DNA from: UBA6136 sp044350805
GTDB taxonomy: Bacteria > Pseudomonadota > Gammaproteobacteria > Methylococcales > Methylococcaceae
DNA length: 64,000 nt
Direction of reading: 5' to 3'
NCBI GenBank assembly: GCA_044350805.1
Contig: JBILGU010000001.1
Coordinates: 166,225-230,224, forward strand
Shown here: positions 17,333 to 26,192 of the stretch, piece after piece
Numbering within the stretch: position 1 is the first letter of the stretch
How the letters are laid out: each line of letters begins with the position of its first letter
The notes under the pieces: model-generated
What the model saw: only the letters and a program-made list of their open reading frames with translations
Database searches by the model: none
Told to the model about the DNA's origin: nothing
Translations under genes and position numbers: made by a program

Positions 17333-18352
17333 ATGGACAGACAACAAATCGTCGATAAATTCATCCGCATTGGCCTTATCACGGTGACCGCGGTTTACCT
17401 TCTGATCCTGGTCGGCGGGATTGTCCGCGCCTCGGGTTCGGGGATGGGTTGCCCTGACTGGCCGACCTGTTTTGGTCGGCTTGTCCCCCCGACCTCGGAA
17501 AGCCAACTGCCGGCGGATTACCACCAACGGTACATTGGGTACGGCGACACGACATTTAACGTCTTAAAGACCTGGACCGAATATCTCAATCGTCTGCTCG
17601 GCGTTTCCATCGGGATTCTGATTCTGACGACACTGATTCGCTCAATCCCGTTTAGAAAGTTTGCTCCCTCAGTCTTTTATCTGTCTCTTACGACCTTTCT
17701 CATGGTGGGTTTCCAAGGGTGGCTCGGATCGCGCGTTGTGGCCAGCGAGTTAAAGCCCATTCTGATTTCAGCCCACATGATTGTGGCCTTCGTCATCGTT
17801 TCCCTTCTGATTCTCTCGGTCTGTCTGGCCGCTCGGCCATGGCTTAGTCGGCAAAACTTTGGTTCATTGAGCCCCCGCTGGCGTCAGACCCTCAAAATCG
17901 CGGTCTTTATGACGCTGATTCAAATCACCATGGGAACGCAGATTCGAGAAGCGGTGGATGGCATTACCAATGCCCATCTGATCAGCGAACGATCCGTATG
18001 GCGCGATCACTTCCCTATCATCTTCTATGTCCATCGTTCCTTTTCATCAATTATCCTCTTTACCAACCTCTGGCTGGTTTGGAAGCTTCGAAAATCGACT
18101 GTTGCGGGAAACCCTATGCGGATTCCGGCCTACGGCCTTGCGGGACTGATCTTGGTGGCCATTTCAAGCGGGGTGAGCCTCGATCGGCTGGGATTCCCCG
18201 CGGTCGTTCAACCGCTTCATCTGCTGATGGCCAACCTCATCTTCGGAACGCAGTTTTATCTTCTCATGGCGTCGCGCTTTGCCGGTGTTGCCGACAAAAA
18301 AATCGTTCAGGAACAGCTTGATGGTGAGGGAAGGTTCAGGGTTCCGTCGTGA
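17333..18352 (+). CDS. ctaA: Heme A synthase (COX15/CtaA family, Bacteroidota-like)
   Basis: An integral membrane heme O oxygenase that makes heme A for cytochrome aa3-type oxidases. The start at 17333 (MDRQQIVDKFIRIG) gives 339 residues and about eight helices. Family marks are GGIVRASGSGMGCPDWPTCF, the EYxxR motif in KTWTEYLNRLLG, and histidines in SAHMIVAF, YVHRSFSS and QPLHLLMANL that fit heme ligands. The GCPDWPTCF stretch, the PPTSESQLPADYHQ loop and MGTQIREAVD resemble Bacteroidota proteins more than proteobacterial Cox15, suggesting transfer. It is a lone plus-strand gene between minus-strand operons. An in-frame TTG at 17255 with AAGGAG at 17237-17242 would add 26 residues. Its 3' end overlaps the SPOR gene by 46 bases. 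Confidence 0.85.
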   Translation: MDRQQIVDKFIRIGLITVTAVYLLILVGGIVRASGSGMGCPDWPTCFGRLVPPTSESQLPADYHQRYIGYGDTTFNVLKTWTEYLNRLLGVSIGILILTTLIRSIPFRKFAPSVFYLSLTTFLMVGFQGWLGSRVVASELKPILISAHMIVAFVIVSLLILSVCLAARPWLSRQNFGSLSPRWRQTLKIAVFMTLIQITMGTQIREAVDGITNAHLISERSVWRDHFPIIFYVHRSFSSIILFTNLWLVWKLRKSTVAGNPMRIPAYGLAGLILVAISSGVSLDRLGFPAVVQPLHLLMANLIFGTQFYLLMASRFAGVADKKIVQEQLDGEGRFRVPS

Positions 18353-19014
18353 CCCTTAAGGGTCTGAATGGCCTCATCAAACTCCATGATGCTGCCCTGC
18401 CAAGGGACCTTGATCCAGAATGACTGGCCCCGGACCATCCGTGGCTTCACCTTGGCATTGATCCCGCGATCTCGAAACCCGCTGAGTGCCGCACTGGCCT
18501 CCTCCTCCGTGGGATAGAGCCCTAAGGCAATCGATCCCGCCAATGGGCCCTTGTCGAAAAGCCAGCTCTCATAGAAACCGCGATTCATAAGAAGTTGACG
18601 GTTGGCCAGCGCGCCTTCTCGGGTGGCTGCTTTGGTAAAAAGCACCCAGTACCCCTCAGGGATATCACCGGCCCGATTGGTAACTCGGAGATCCTTGGCT
18701 AGCGTTCCCAAAACGGCAAGATGGGATTCAGCCTCCTCACGGGTGGCAAAAGGTCCCAGCGACATGCAACCAGATCGCGGAGGGCTCTGGGCATCATCAG
18801 GACCATTCGCAACTCCCTCTTGAACGGGAACTGGATCTGGCTCTGTCGGGAGAAGATCAAACCCCTCCTCTTCCGAGCCTAGTGAATCCAGAGGATCGAT
18901 AGAGCTTTGCACTTTGCTCTCGGGACCTTGATTAAAGCCCCAATGATCAAGCCCGTACTTCCATCCGAGGAAGACAAGATTGACCAGCACCAGCATATAG
19001 AAGAGGTATTTCAA
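18307..19014 (-). CDS. SPOR-domain membrane protein
   Basis: A 235-residue protein with a single N-terminal membrane helix (MKYLFYMLVLVNLVFLGWKY), an acidic low-complexity spacer (about 25-85) and a C-terminal region containing two SPOR-like units. The first is CMSLGPFATREEAESHLAVL and the second SIALGLYPTEEEASAALSGF, each with the conserved pattern of SPOR repeats that bind denuded septal peptidoglycan. Such proteins usually sit at the division site. It lies downstream of coaX, where a SPOR protein is also found in several Gammaproteobacteria. A 192-base gap without a gene separates it from coaX. The 3' end overlaps ctaA on the opposite strand. Confidence 0.8.
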   Translation of the reverse strand: MKYLFYMLVLVNLVFLGWKYGLDHWGFNQGPESKVQSSIDPLDSLGSEEEGFDLLPTEPDPVPVQEGVANGPDDAQSPPRSGCMSLGPFATREEAESHLAVLGTLAKDLRVTNRAGDIPEGYWVLFTKAATREGALANRQLLMNRGFYESWLFDKGPLAGSIALGLYPTEEEASAALSGFRDRGINAKVKPRMVRGQSFWIKVPWQGSIMEFDEAIQTLKGHDGTLNLPSPSSCS

Positions 19015-19206
19015 TTCGTAATCCGGAAATAGACTGCAGCCGACGGTTTCAAGGCGGCAAAATAAAGTTAACCTGAAGCGCGTGAACTCATGATTGGTCC
19101 GTAAGCTCCTTCCACCCCACTAGCAGAGCTTGGCTCAACTGATGGGCAGAGATTCACACGTTTTCTCCATCGCACGTAAGAAAGAAAACCGTGCGCTTCA
19201 TCCCCC

Positions 19207-20007
19207 TCAATCACCCTTGGAATCAGGGCCTTGACCGAAGGTCAGGCTCAACGACCTGTCTGCTTTGAGAGTCAACCAGAGTCCTTCAAGCACTAGGTCA
19301 GGCGCAATATGACACGGGCTACGAAGAAAAGGGCCCATTTTTCCAGCGTCCCCGCCGGTCACAAGGAGGGAAGGCTCGCGAATCCCCAATCCACCAAGAT
19401 TGTAAAGCACTCGTTCAACCGCCCCTACAAGACCCAGCAAAGCACCGTTTGCCATACCTTCTTGCGTATCTGCTCCAGGATCAAGACAATCGTCTCCAAT
19501 GTCTTGGGCCTCTTGGATTTGATGCGCTCCTTTGACCAAAGCGTTTGCCATCGCCGTCAGTCCCGGAAGGATATAGCCTCCAACATGGCGTCCATCTGCA
19601 TTAAGAAGGTCAATGGTACAAGCGCTACCCGCATCAACGATCACGGTCGGAAGTTTGCTTCGCCCTCTGGCCGCAACAAGGGCAAGCCAACGATCAACGC
19701 CGAGCCTTTCTGGCTCTCGGTAACCGGATGTCACACCAAAGCCCTGATCCTGGGACTTTGCGATGAAGGGCGTCATGGACCAATGCCCCTTGATAAAAGC
19801 TCTAATGTCGACCTCGAGGCGTTCGCTGGCCACATTGGAAAGGGCGACACCCAGGGGCTTTTCAAGAGAGCCCCAAGCGGTTTGGATCGAAGGCAGCACA
19901 GCCGGTTCTATCGGAAAAGGCGCCCCTGGAAGCAGGCGATCCGCTTCGACCCTTGCCCATTTGATGCGGGTGTTTCCGACATCAATGAGAAGATAGTATC
20001 CAGCCAT
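19207..20007 (-). CDS. coaX: Type III pantothenate kinase
   Basis: CoaX phosphorylates pantothenate in the first step of coenzyme A synthesis and belongs to the ASKHA fold; it uses ATP and needs a monovalent cation. The N-terminal phosphate loop LLIDVGNTRIKWARVE is diagnostic, with SGYREPERLGVDRWLALVAA in the middle, DAGSACTIDLLNADGRHVGG as the second nucleotide motif, and LVTGGDA near the end. Length (266) fits. It shares one base with the birA stop and start region, and birA-coaX is a common pairing. Confidence 0.95.
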   Translation of the reverse strand: MAGYYLLIDVGNTRIKWARVEADRLLPGAPFPIEPAVLPSIQTAWGSLEKPLGVALSNVASERLEVDIRAFIKGHWSMTPFIAKSQDQGFGVTSGYREPERLGVDRWLALVAARGRSKLPTVIVDAGSACTIDLLNADGRHVGGYILPGLTAMANALVKGAHQIQEAQDIGDDCLDPGADTQEGMANGALLGLVGAVERVLYNLGGLGIREPSLLVTGGDAGKMGPFLRSPCHIAPDLVLEGLWLTLKADRSLSLTFGQGPDSKGD

Positions 20008-20990
20008 TAGTGAGTGACCCGCAAACGCACTTCCCCCGATGCAAAGGTTCTCCTTCTCCCCCCTTCCTCTTCAAAGATCAGAAAGCCCTCCGGTGAAACA
20101 TCAACCACCTTACCTACAACCTCCGCATCGCCAATGCGGATGGTCGCGGGCTTACCACTATCGCCATGGGTCGCCCGCCATTCAGGAAGATACGCTGGGA
20201 GCCCCTCTTCCGCATAACTTTTAAGAATTTTTAATAGATGGGAGAGAAAACCAGCCACGATGTCATTCCTAAGCCCCGTCTTTCCCCCAAGAACACGCCG
20301 AAGATCCGTCGCCGACTGATCAATTCGAGCTTCGATCTCTGTAGGAAGATCGATATTCAAGCCAACACCGATCACCACAGCACACGAGCCATGAGCCTCA
20401 CCGACGATTTCGATCAGGATGCCCCCAAGCTTGGCCCCTCTCCACAAAAGATCATTGGGCCATTTTAGGGCGACATCACTCGCGCCGATGGATTCCAAGG
20501 CCCGAGTGAGCCCAACCCCCACGGCAAGACTTAAACCCGCAACCTCACGGGGGTCTTGGAATCGCCAAAGCAAAGAAAGACAAATTCCTCCCCCGAGCGG
20601 CGAGAGCCAACTGCGTCCAATCCGACCGCGGCCCTGCTTCTGGAATTCAGCCAGAACGGCTGTTCCATTGGGCGCTGTCCCTGAGGCCATTTGCATCAGT
20701 GTCGAATTGGTCGACTCAAGAACATTTTCTATGTGCAAAGGTCCCATGAGATCCCGCACAGAAGCGTCCAGTCCGTTGAGGATCCTCTCGGCATTGAGGA
20801 GTTCAATGGGGCGCGTCAGACGATAACCCTTGCCCGGCACCGACACCACTTCGAGACCAAAATTCTCAAGGCGCCTGACATGCTTCCAGACCCCGGCTCT
20901 CGAAATCCCCATCACTTGGGCAATCTCCGTACCCGAGTGAAACCGACCATCGGCCAGAGACTCAATCAGGATCCGATCGTAGTTATCCAT
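20007..20990 (-). CDS. birA: Biotin operon repressor / biotin-protein ligase BirA
   Basis: A 327-residue bifunctional BirA. An N-terminal winged helix (ADGRFHSGTEIAQVMGISRA, residues about 10-60) gives DNA binding, so this is the repressor-ligase type. The ligase domain has the biotinyl-AMP loop GRGRIGRSWLSP, then GGGICLSLLWRF, KWPNDLLWRGAKLGGILIE and GVGLNID. A C-terminal SH3-like domain follows (IRIGDAEVVGKVVDVSPEGF). It biotinylates acetyl-CoA carboxylase and may repress bio genes, none of which are in this window. The gene overlaps coaX by a base and starts five bases after the rarA stop. Confidence 0.95.
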   Translation of the reverse strand: MDNYDRILIESLADGRFHSGTEIAQVMGISRAGVWKHVRRLENFGLEVVSVPGKGYRLTRPIELLNAERILNGLDASVRDLMGPLHIENVLESTNSTLMQMASGTAPNGTAVLAEFQKQGRGRIGRSWLSPLGGGICLSLLWRFQDPREVAGLSLAVGVGLTRALESIGASDVALKWPNDLLWRGAKLGGILIEIVGEAHGSCAVVIGVGLNIDLPTEIEARIDQSATDLRRVLGGKTGLRNDIVAGFLSHLLKILKSYAEEGLPAYLPEWRATHGDSGKPATIRIGDAEVVGKVVDVSPEGFLIFEEEGGRRRTFASGEVRLRVTH

Positions 20991-20995
20991 GGAGC

Positions 20996-22303
20996 TTAGG
21001 ACTTGCGATCCAACGCTTTAAGCCGAGCCAATTTCTCTGCGATCTTGATTTCAAGACCCCTCTGAACTGGCTGGTAGTAAGCGCGCTCAGGCATCGCATC
21101 CGGAAAGTAGCGCTCGCCCGCCGCATAGGCATCGGGTTCATCATGGGCATAGCGGTAGTGCTTCCCATAATCCAGATTTTTCATGAGGGATGTCGGCGCA
21201 TTTTTAAGATGCAACGGCACATCCAAGCTCCCAAAATTCGTGGCATCCGCTCTGGCCGCTTTATAAGCCATGTAGACCGCATTGCTTTTCGGCGCGGCAG
21301 CCAAATAGAGAATCGCCTGCGCCATGGCCAACTCCCCTTCAGGGCTGCCCAGGCGCTCCTGCGCATCCCAAGCATTAAGGGCTAATTGAAGCGCTCTGGG
21401 ATCCGCGTTACCTATATCTTCACTGGCAATCCGGACAATCCGCCGAGCAAGGTAGAGGGGATCAATACCGCCATCAAGCATTCTCGAAAACCAATAAAGG
21501 GCCGCATCCGGTGCGCTCCCTCGAACCGACTTATGTAGGGCGGAAATCTGGTTGTAGAAGTCTTCCCCATTTTTATCGAACCGACGACTGCTCCCAGCTG
21601 ACAGAACCTCAGCGACAAGCTCCGGGGGAATGACGCCACCTTGATTTGGCGCAAGATCCAGCGTGATTTCAATCAAGTTAAGCAAACGACGGGCATCCCC
21701 ATCCGCGGCTTCAACAAGAAGCTGAATGCTCTCAGGGGAAAGCGTCAGGTCTTGCTCCCCATAGCCTCGGACCGGGTCATTTAGCACCTGATGCACAAGC
21801 CCTTCGAGGTCCTCGACCGTCAACCCCCGAAGAACATAAACTCGGGCGCGAGAAAGCAACGCGTTGTTGAGTTCAAAGGAGGGATTTTCGGTTGTGGCGC
21901 CAATAAAGCAGAACGTTCCGTCTTCAACGTGAGGAAGAAAGGCGTCCTGCTGGCTTTTATTGAAGCGGTGAACTTCGTCGACGAAAAGAAGCGTGCCTCT
22001 GCCTTCCTCTTCCCGCAGGCGTTTGGCTTGCTGCACCTGCTCCCGAATGTCCTTGACCCCCGCAAGAACAGCCGACAAGGTTGAGAACTCCGCATCCGCG
22101 TAGCGGGCCAAAAGCCGAGCCAGCGTGGTTTTGCCAGTCCCTGGGGGACCCCAGAAGATCATTGAGTGAAGACGGCCCTGCGTAATCGCCTCATAGAGCG
22201 GTTTGCCGGGGCTCAGGAGATGGGTCTGTCCGACATACTCCTCCAGAGTCCGTGGCCGCATCCGTTCGGCCAAAGGCTGATATTGAGATTGAGGCTCGCG
22301 CAT
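20996..22303 (-). CDS. rarA: Replication-associated recombination protein A (RarA/MgsA)
   Basis: A 435-residue AAA+ clamp-loader-like ATPase (Mgs1/WRNIP1 family) acting at stalled replication forks. The opening PLAERMRPRTLEEYVGQTHL is characteristic. Walker A is GPPGTGKTTLARLLA, Walker B LLFVDEVHRFNKSQQDAFLP, sensor 1 GATTENPSFELN and the arginine finger ALLSRARVYVL. The C-terminal tetramerisation region contains DALYWFSRMLDGGIDP and GKHYRYAHDEPDAYA. It follows lolA, the usual lolA-rarA order. Confidence 0.96.
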   Translation of the reverse strand: MREPQSQYQPLAERMRPRTLEEYVGQTHLLSPGKPLYEAITQGRLHSMIFWGPPGTGKTTLARLLARYADAEFSTLSAVLAGVKDIREQVQQAKRLREEEGRGTLLFVDEVHRFNKSQQDAFLPHVEDGTFCFIGATTENPSFELNNALLSRARVYVLRGLTVEDLEGLVHQVLNDPVRGYGEQDLTLSPESIQLLVEAADGDARRLLNLIEITLDLAPNQGGVIPPELVAEVLSAGSSRRFDKNGEDFYNQISALHKSVRGSAPDAALYWFSRMLDGGIDPLYLARRIVRIASEDIGNADPRALQLALNAWDAQERLGSPEGELAMAQAILYLAAAPKSNAVYMAYKAARADATNFGSLDVPLHLKNAPTSLMKNLDYGKHYRYAHDEPDAYAAGERYFPDAMPERAYYQPVQRGLEIKIAEKLARLKALDRKS

Positions 22304-22327
22304 GGGGTCGAACCTATCGGCTAACGC

Positions 22328-22966
22328 TCAGGGATCTTCAAAAACATCAGCACCTGGGGGCGCCTTGAAGTTGAAGATCTCTGGATTTAGCTTAACGCCG
22401 GTCTTGAGTTGATCAAAGTAAATGCGGGTCAGCTGACCAAAGTTGTCACTGAGTTCCATGCCGACCAGCACATTGTTTTCAAGACCGATCTGGATGTACT
22501 GGAATCCACCCTCCTCAGACTTTGGAATGAGCTTGATCAGGGCGATCCCTTCTTCATCTGACTGAGCTTCGATCTTGAAGTTGGTCTCTAAGGGGATGTC
22601 CCCCGTCAGAAGAAGCGCCGGCGTGGAGCCGATGGCCTTATTGAGCTTTTTGACTGTGACCTGTTCCAGGTCTCGATCAAAAAACCAGACCTTTCCCCCG
22701 CTCGAAACAATCTCCTGATGGTGCGGCTTTTCATAATTCCAGCGGAATTTTCCAGGGCGCTGAAGCGAAAAGGTGCCTTCACTGCGTTTACCCGCATTGC
22801 CCTTTTCATCTACCTGTACCTGAACAAAATGCGACTCAAGGGTGCTCGCGCGCGCCAAAAAAGTCTTGAGTTTCTGCTCCGGCGTTTCCTTGGCCTCTAC
22901 CATCCCAGCAGTCAGGGCGAGTAAACACACGATGATCGAACGAACCATGGATAATCCATATTGCAT
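22328..22966 (-). CDS. lolA: Outer-membrane lipoprotein carrier protein LolA
   Basis: LolA ferries lipoproteins across the periplasm from LolCDE to LolB. The start at 22966 is backed by GGAGG eight or nine bases upstream (inside the end of purB), giving a signal peptide ending near GMVEA and a mature protein of about 185 residues. Recognisable parts are SHFVQVQVDEKGN, EGTFSLQRPGKFRWNYEKPH, GGKVWFFDRDLEQVTVKKL and LIKLIPKSEEGGFQYIQIGL. An internal ATG at 22948 would also leave a signal. It sits three bases from the purB stop and 24 bases before rarA. Confidence 0.94.
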   Translation of the reverse strand: MQYGLSMVRSIIVCLLALTAGMVEAKETPEQKLKTFLARASTLESHFVQVQVDEKGNAGKRSEGTFSLQRPGKFRWNYEKPHHQEIVSSGGKVWFFDRDLEQVTVKKLNKAIGSTPALLLTGDIPLETNFKIEAQSDEEGIALIKLIPKSEEGGFQYIQIGLENNVLVGMELSDNFGQLTRIYFDQLKTGVKLNPEIFNFKAPPGADVFEDP

Positions 22967-22969
22967 GAT

Positions 22970-24340
22970 CTAGCCCTCCAGTCGAAGTGAACGAGTCAAC
23001 TCTTCGGCGTAACCGGTGTAGTCTCGAGGCGCTAGTTTGAGTAGGGATGACTTTGCTTCATCCGGGATCTCCAGTGAACCGATAAAATCAGCCAAACGTG
23101 CCATATCAATTCGTTGACCTCGGGTTAGATCCTTAAGTTTTTCATAGGGTTTTTCAACACCAAAACGTCGCATGACCGTCTGAATCGGCTCAGCAAGAAC
23201 CTCAGGATTGGCCGCAAGATCAGCTTCTAAAGCTTCTGCATTGAGATCCAGCTTGGAGATGCCCTTGAGCGATGATTCCAACGCAATCAGGGTATGGGCC
23301 ATTCCAACACCGATATTTCTCAACACGGTTGAATCAGTCAAGTCGCGTTGCCAGCGAGAAATCGGAAGCTTCTCCGCCAGATGGCTAAACAAGGCGTTGG
23401 CCAGCCCAAGATTTCCCTCGGAATTTTCAAAGTCGATCGGGTTCACCTTGTGCGGCATGGTTGATGAACCCACCTCGCCCGCCACCGTCTTCTGCTTGAA
23501 GAAGCCCAGTGAAATATAGCCCCAAACGTCCCGATCAAAGTCCATCAGAACGGTATTGAAACGAGAGGCTGCATGGAAGATCTCCGCCAGATAATCATGG
23601 GGTTCGATCTGCGTGGTAAAAGGGTTGAAGGTCAGACCCAGTGATTCTACGAAACGTTGCCCAAACGCCGGCCAATTGACCTGCGGGTAAGCCACAAGAT
23701 GGGCGTTGTAATTGCCAACGGCACCATTGATTTTGCCCAGGAGTTCGACGCGGGCCATCTGCTTGACTTGCCGGTCCAAGCGGACAGCCACGTTTGCAAA
23801 TTCCTTCCCCATCGTGGAGGGCGTTGCCGGCTGACCATGGGTTCGAGACAGCATCGGCTGGTCTGCGTATTCATGCGCTCTTTCAGCGATCGCCGAAGTC
23901 AGCTTTCGCATCATGGGCAACATCACCCGATCACGCGCCTCAAGCATCATCAGTGCATAAGAAAGATTATTGATGTCTTCAGACGTACAGGCGAAGTGGA
24001 TGAATTCGCTGACCGCCTCCAACTCCTTGTTCCCAGCAATTTTCTCCTTGAGAAAATATTCCACTGCCTTGACGTCATGGTTGGTGGTGCGCTCAATGGC
24101 TTTCACGCGCTCGGCGTCGGCCGCTGAAAATCCGCTGACAATACCCTCCAGTGCGTCAAGAGTGTCCGCACTAAAGGCCGGAACCTCGCTAACTTCCGGC
24201 GCATTCGACAGCGCGATCAGCCAGCGGACTTCCACAATGACGCGGTACCGAATGAGTCCATATTCACTCAGGATGGGTCGAAGCGGATCGACCTTGCTGG
24301 CATACCGCCCGTCGATGGGAGAAAGATCCATGAGTGACAT
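22970..24340 (-). CDS. purB: Adenylosuccinate lyase
   Basis: PurB catalyses two beta-eliminations in purine synthesis: SAICAR to AICAR and adenylosuccinate to AMP. The 456-residue length and MDLSPIDGRYASKVDPLRPI start are those of the proteobacterial PurB subgroup. The fumarase-superfamily signature SSTMPHKVNPIDFENSEGN is present, with the catalytic histidine regions TSEDINNLSYALM and SRTHGQPATPSTMGKEF. GAGGT precedes the start. In E. coli hflD separates purB from mnmA; here only 46 bases do, so hflD is absent from this locus. Confidence 0.97.
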   Translation of the reverse strand: MSLMDLSPIDGRYASKVDPLRPILSEYGLIRYRVIVEVRWLIALSNAPEVSEVPAFSADTLDALEGIVSGFSAADAERVKAIERTTNHDVKAVEYFLKEKIAGNKELEAVSEFIHFACTSEDINNLSYALMMLEARDRVMLPMMRKLTSAIAERAHEYADQPMLSRTHGQPATPSTMGKEFANVAVRLDRQVKQMARVELLGKINGAVGNYNAHLVAYPQVNWPAFGQRFVESLGLTFNPFTTQIEPHDYLAEIFHAASRFNTVLMDFDRDVWGYISLGFFKQKTVAGEVGSSTMPHKVNPIDFENSEGNLGLANALFSHLAEKLPISRWQRDLTDSTVLRNIGVGMAHTLIALESSLKGISKLDLNAEALEADLAANPEVLAEPIQTVMRRFGVEKPYEKLKDLTRGQRIDMARLADFIGSLEIPDEAKSSLLKLAPRDYTGYAEELTRSLRLEG

Positions 24341-24386
24341 CGCTTGGCTACCTCGGTAATCAGTTCACTTTAAATGTAGAAAAATT

Positions 24387-25526
24387 TTAACCCTTCAGGG
24401 TCTTCTCGGGCGGATCGCCAATCAAGCCAGTCGACAGACCCTTCCAGAGGGCTGTCTCGATGATGCCTCCCCCCAGGCATTCGCCTTCCTGATAGAAGAC
24501 AACCGATTGCCCCGGTGTCACCGCACGCTGAGGGTGATCAAATCGCACTCTGACTCGGCCCTCGTCAAGAGGCTCCACATGGCAGGACTGGTCTTCCTGT
24601 CGATAGCGAACTTTGGCTTTCGAAGCGAAAGAGACGCCATCCAATCCATTCCGTGTCCAGGAGAGCTGGCTTGCGATGAGTGAATCGGAGAGCATCATGG
24701 GGTGATCATGGCCTTGACCCACGATCAGGGCATTCCGACCCAGGTCCTTGGCCAGAACATACCAGGCCTCTTCGCCAGCGCCTCGGACGCCACCAACACC
24801 AAAACCTCTTCTCTGCCCCAATGTGTAATACATGAGGCCTTCGTGTTCACCGATTTTTTGGCCATCGGCGGTCTCGATGAGGCCTGGCTGGGCAGGCAGA
24901 TACCGCATCAGAAAATCCTTGAACTTGCGCTCACCAATGAAACAGATGCCGGTACTGTCTCGTTTACGGGCGTTTCCAAAGCCCACTTGATCGGCGAGTT
25001 TTCGGACTTCATCCTTGAGGATATCCCCGACCGGAAAAAGAATCCTGGCGAGCTGCGATTGGCCTAGGGTATAAATGAAATAGGTCTGATCCTTGCCTGG
25101 ATCATCCCCTTTGATCAACCGGTAGGCCCCTTCTCGAAGCTCATTGCGGGCGTAATGGCCGGTAGCGATCAAATCGGCACCTAACGCTTCTGCATAGTCC
25201 AAGAACGCCCGAAACTTGATCTCCTGATTACAAAGAATATCGGGGTTGGGGGTCCTGCCCGCCGCATATTCTGTCAAAAAGACCTCAAAAACCCGGTCCC
25301 AGTACTCGGATGCAAAATTGACGGTATGGAGCGGAATACCCAGACGGTCGCAGACCTCCTGCGCATCGGCCAGATCCTCCCGCGCAGTGCAATATTCGGT
25401 GCCATCATCCTCGTCCCAGTTCTTCATAAAAAGGCCGCTGACTTCATAGCCAGCCTCAAGGAGACGGAGCGCCGACACGGAGGAGTCGACCCCTCCTGAC
25501 ATCCCGACGATGACTTTAGCGGCCAT
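24387..25526 (-). CDS. mnmA: tRNA 2-thiouridylase MnmA
   Basis: MnmA thiolates U34 of tRNA-Lys, -Glu and -Gln using sulfur relayed by the Tus proteins. The 379-residue sequence begins with the PP-loop GMSGGVDSSVSALRLLEAGY, then GLFMKNWDEDDGTEYC. The two catalytic cysteines are in NPDILCNQEIKF and STGICFIGERKF. The C-terminal beta-barrel contains VRVRFDHPQRAVTPGQSVVF. It lies three bases after the nudJ stop, the nudJ-mnmA order found in Gammaproteobacteria. Confidence 0.97.
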   Translation of the reverse strand: MAAKVIVGMSGGVDSSVSALRLLEAGYEVSGLFMKNWDEDDGTEYCTAREDLADAQEVCDRLGIPLHTVNFASEYWDRVFEVFLTEYAAGRTPNPDILCNQEIKFRAFLDYAEALGADLIATGHYARNELREGAYRLIKGDDPGKDQTYFIYTLGQSQLARILFPVGDILKDEVRKLADQVGFGNARKRDSTGICFIGERKFKDFLMRYLPAQPGLIETADGQKIGEHEGLMYYTLGQRRGFGVGGVRGAGEEAWYVLAKDLGRNALIVGQGHDHPMMLSDSLIASQLSWTRNGLDGVSFASKAKVRYRQEDQSCHVEPLDEGRVRVRFDHPQRAVTPGQSVVFYQEGECLGGGIIETALWKGLSTGLIGDPPEKTLKG

Positions 25527-25529
25527 AGA

Positions 25530-25997
25530 TCAAGAGAGGACCATTTTCAGGATATCAAGGGAGTGGCAGGCACCTGAAAGATAGTCATCGACGCACTGAA
25601 GCACCAAAGGGCTCCGATGCTGTAGCTGACGCTCCAGCAACTCATCCCGGGTGAGCCAGAGCGCCCGTTCAATCCCCTCATCCAGGGCATGGCCTTGAGC
25701 TTCTTCAATGGCCGCTGCAGCCACCGCGACCCGAAGATAGGTCACGCTCCGATCTGCCTTTCCCCAGACATAAATGCCAACCAATGACCTTGGCTCAACG
25801 CGCCAGGCCGTCTCTTCAAACGCTTCGCGGATAACGGCCTCGATCAAAGACTCACCCACTTCAAGGTGGCCCGCGGGCTGATTGATGACCAGATTTCCCT
25901 GATTATCCCGCTCTTCGACAAACAGGAATTGTCCGTCACGCTCGATAATTGCGGCAACAGTAACCCTGGGGCGATCCGAAATCGCAGAAGAAGGCAT
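25530..25997 (-). CDS. nudJ: Nudix hydrolase NudJ-like (nucleoside/HMP-PP phosphatase)
   Basis: The start at 25997 (MPSSAISDRPRVTVAAIIER) gives 155 residues, the NudJ length; the longer open frame adds 86 residues with no family resemblance. The Nudix box reads GHLEVGESLIEAVIREAFEE and then TAW, matching GX5EX7REUXEEXGU except that the final glycine is alanine. All metal-binding glutamates are present. NudJ hydrolyses nucleoside di- and triphosphates and the thiamine precursor HMP-PP in E. coli. Its position immediately upstream of mnmA supports the assignment. A second ATG at 26001-26003 would add two residues. Confidence 0.85.
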   Translation of the reverse strand: MPSSAISDRPRVTVAAIIERDGQFLFVEERDNQGNLVINQPAGHLEVGESLIEAVIREAFEETAWRVEPRSLVGIYVWGKADRSVTYLRVAVAAAAIEEAQGHALDEGIERALWLTRDELLERQLQHRSPLVLQCVDDYLSGACHSLDILKMVLS

Positions 25998-26192
25998 GAT
26001 CATGAGGGAGGGCTCGGCAGGCCGGATGACGGCCAAGGACTTGAAAGTGCCCAAATTATGCCACACTTCAACGGAACATCTTGCGGAAAAGTGACTCTGA
26101 ACGATGGCCTGGAAGTGTTCTGATGGGCTGGGTACAGAGGGATGCACCGATGGTATATTGACGACAGAAAACGGTTGGCAAATAGCTTTACG

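Noticed and set aside
19015..19206. Possible tRNA or small RNA between the SPOR gene and coaX
   Set aside because: I looked for a T-arm and acceptor pairing on both strands and found none; only AT-rich patches that may hold a promoter.
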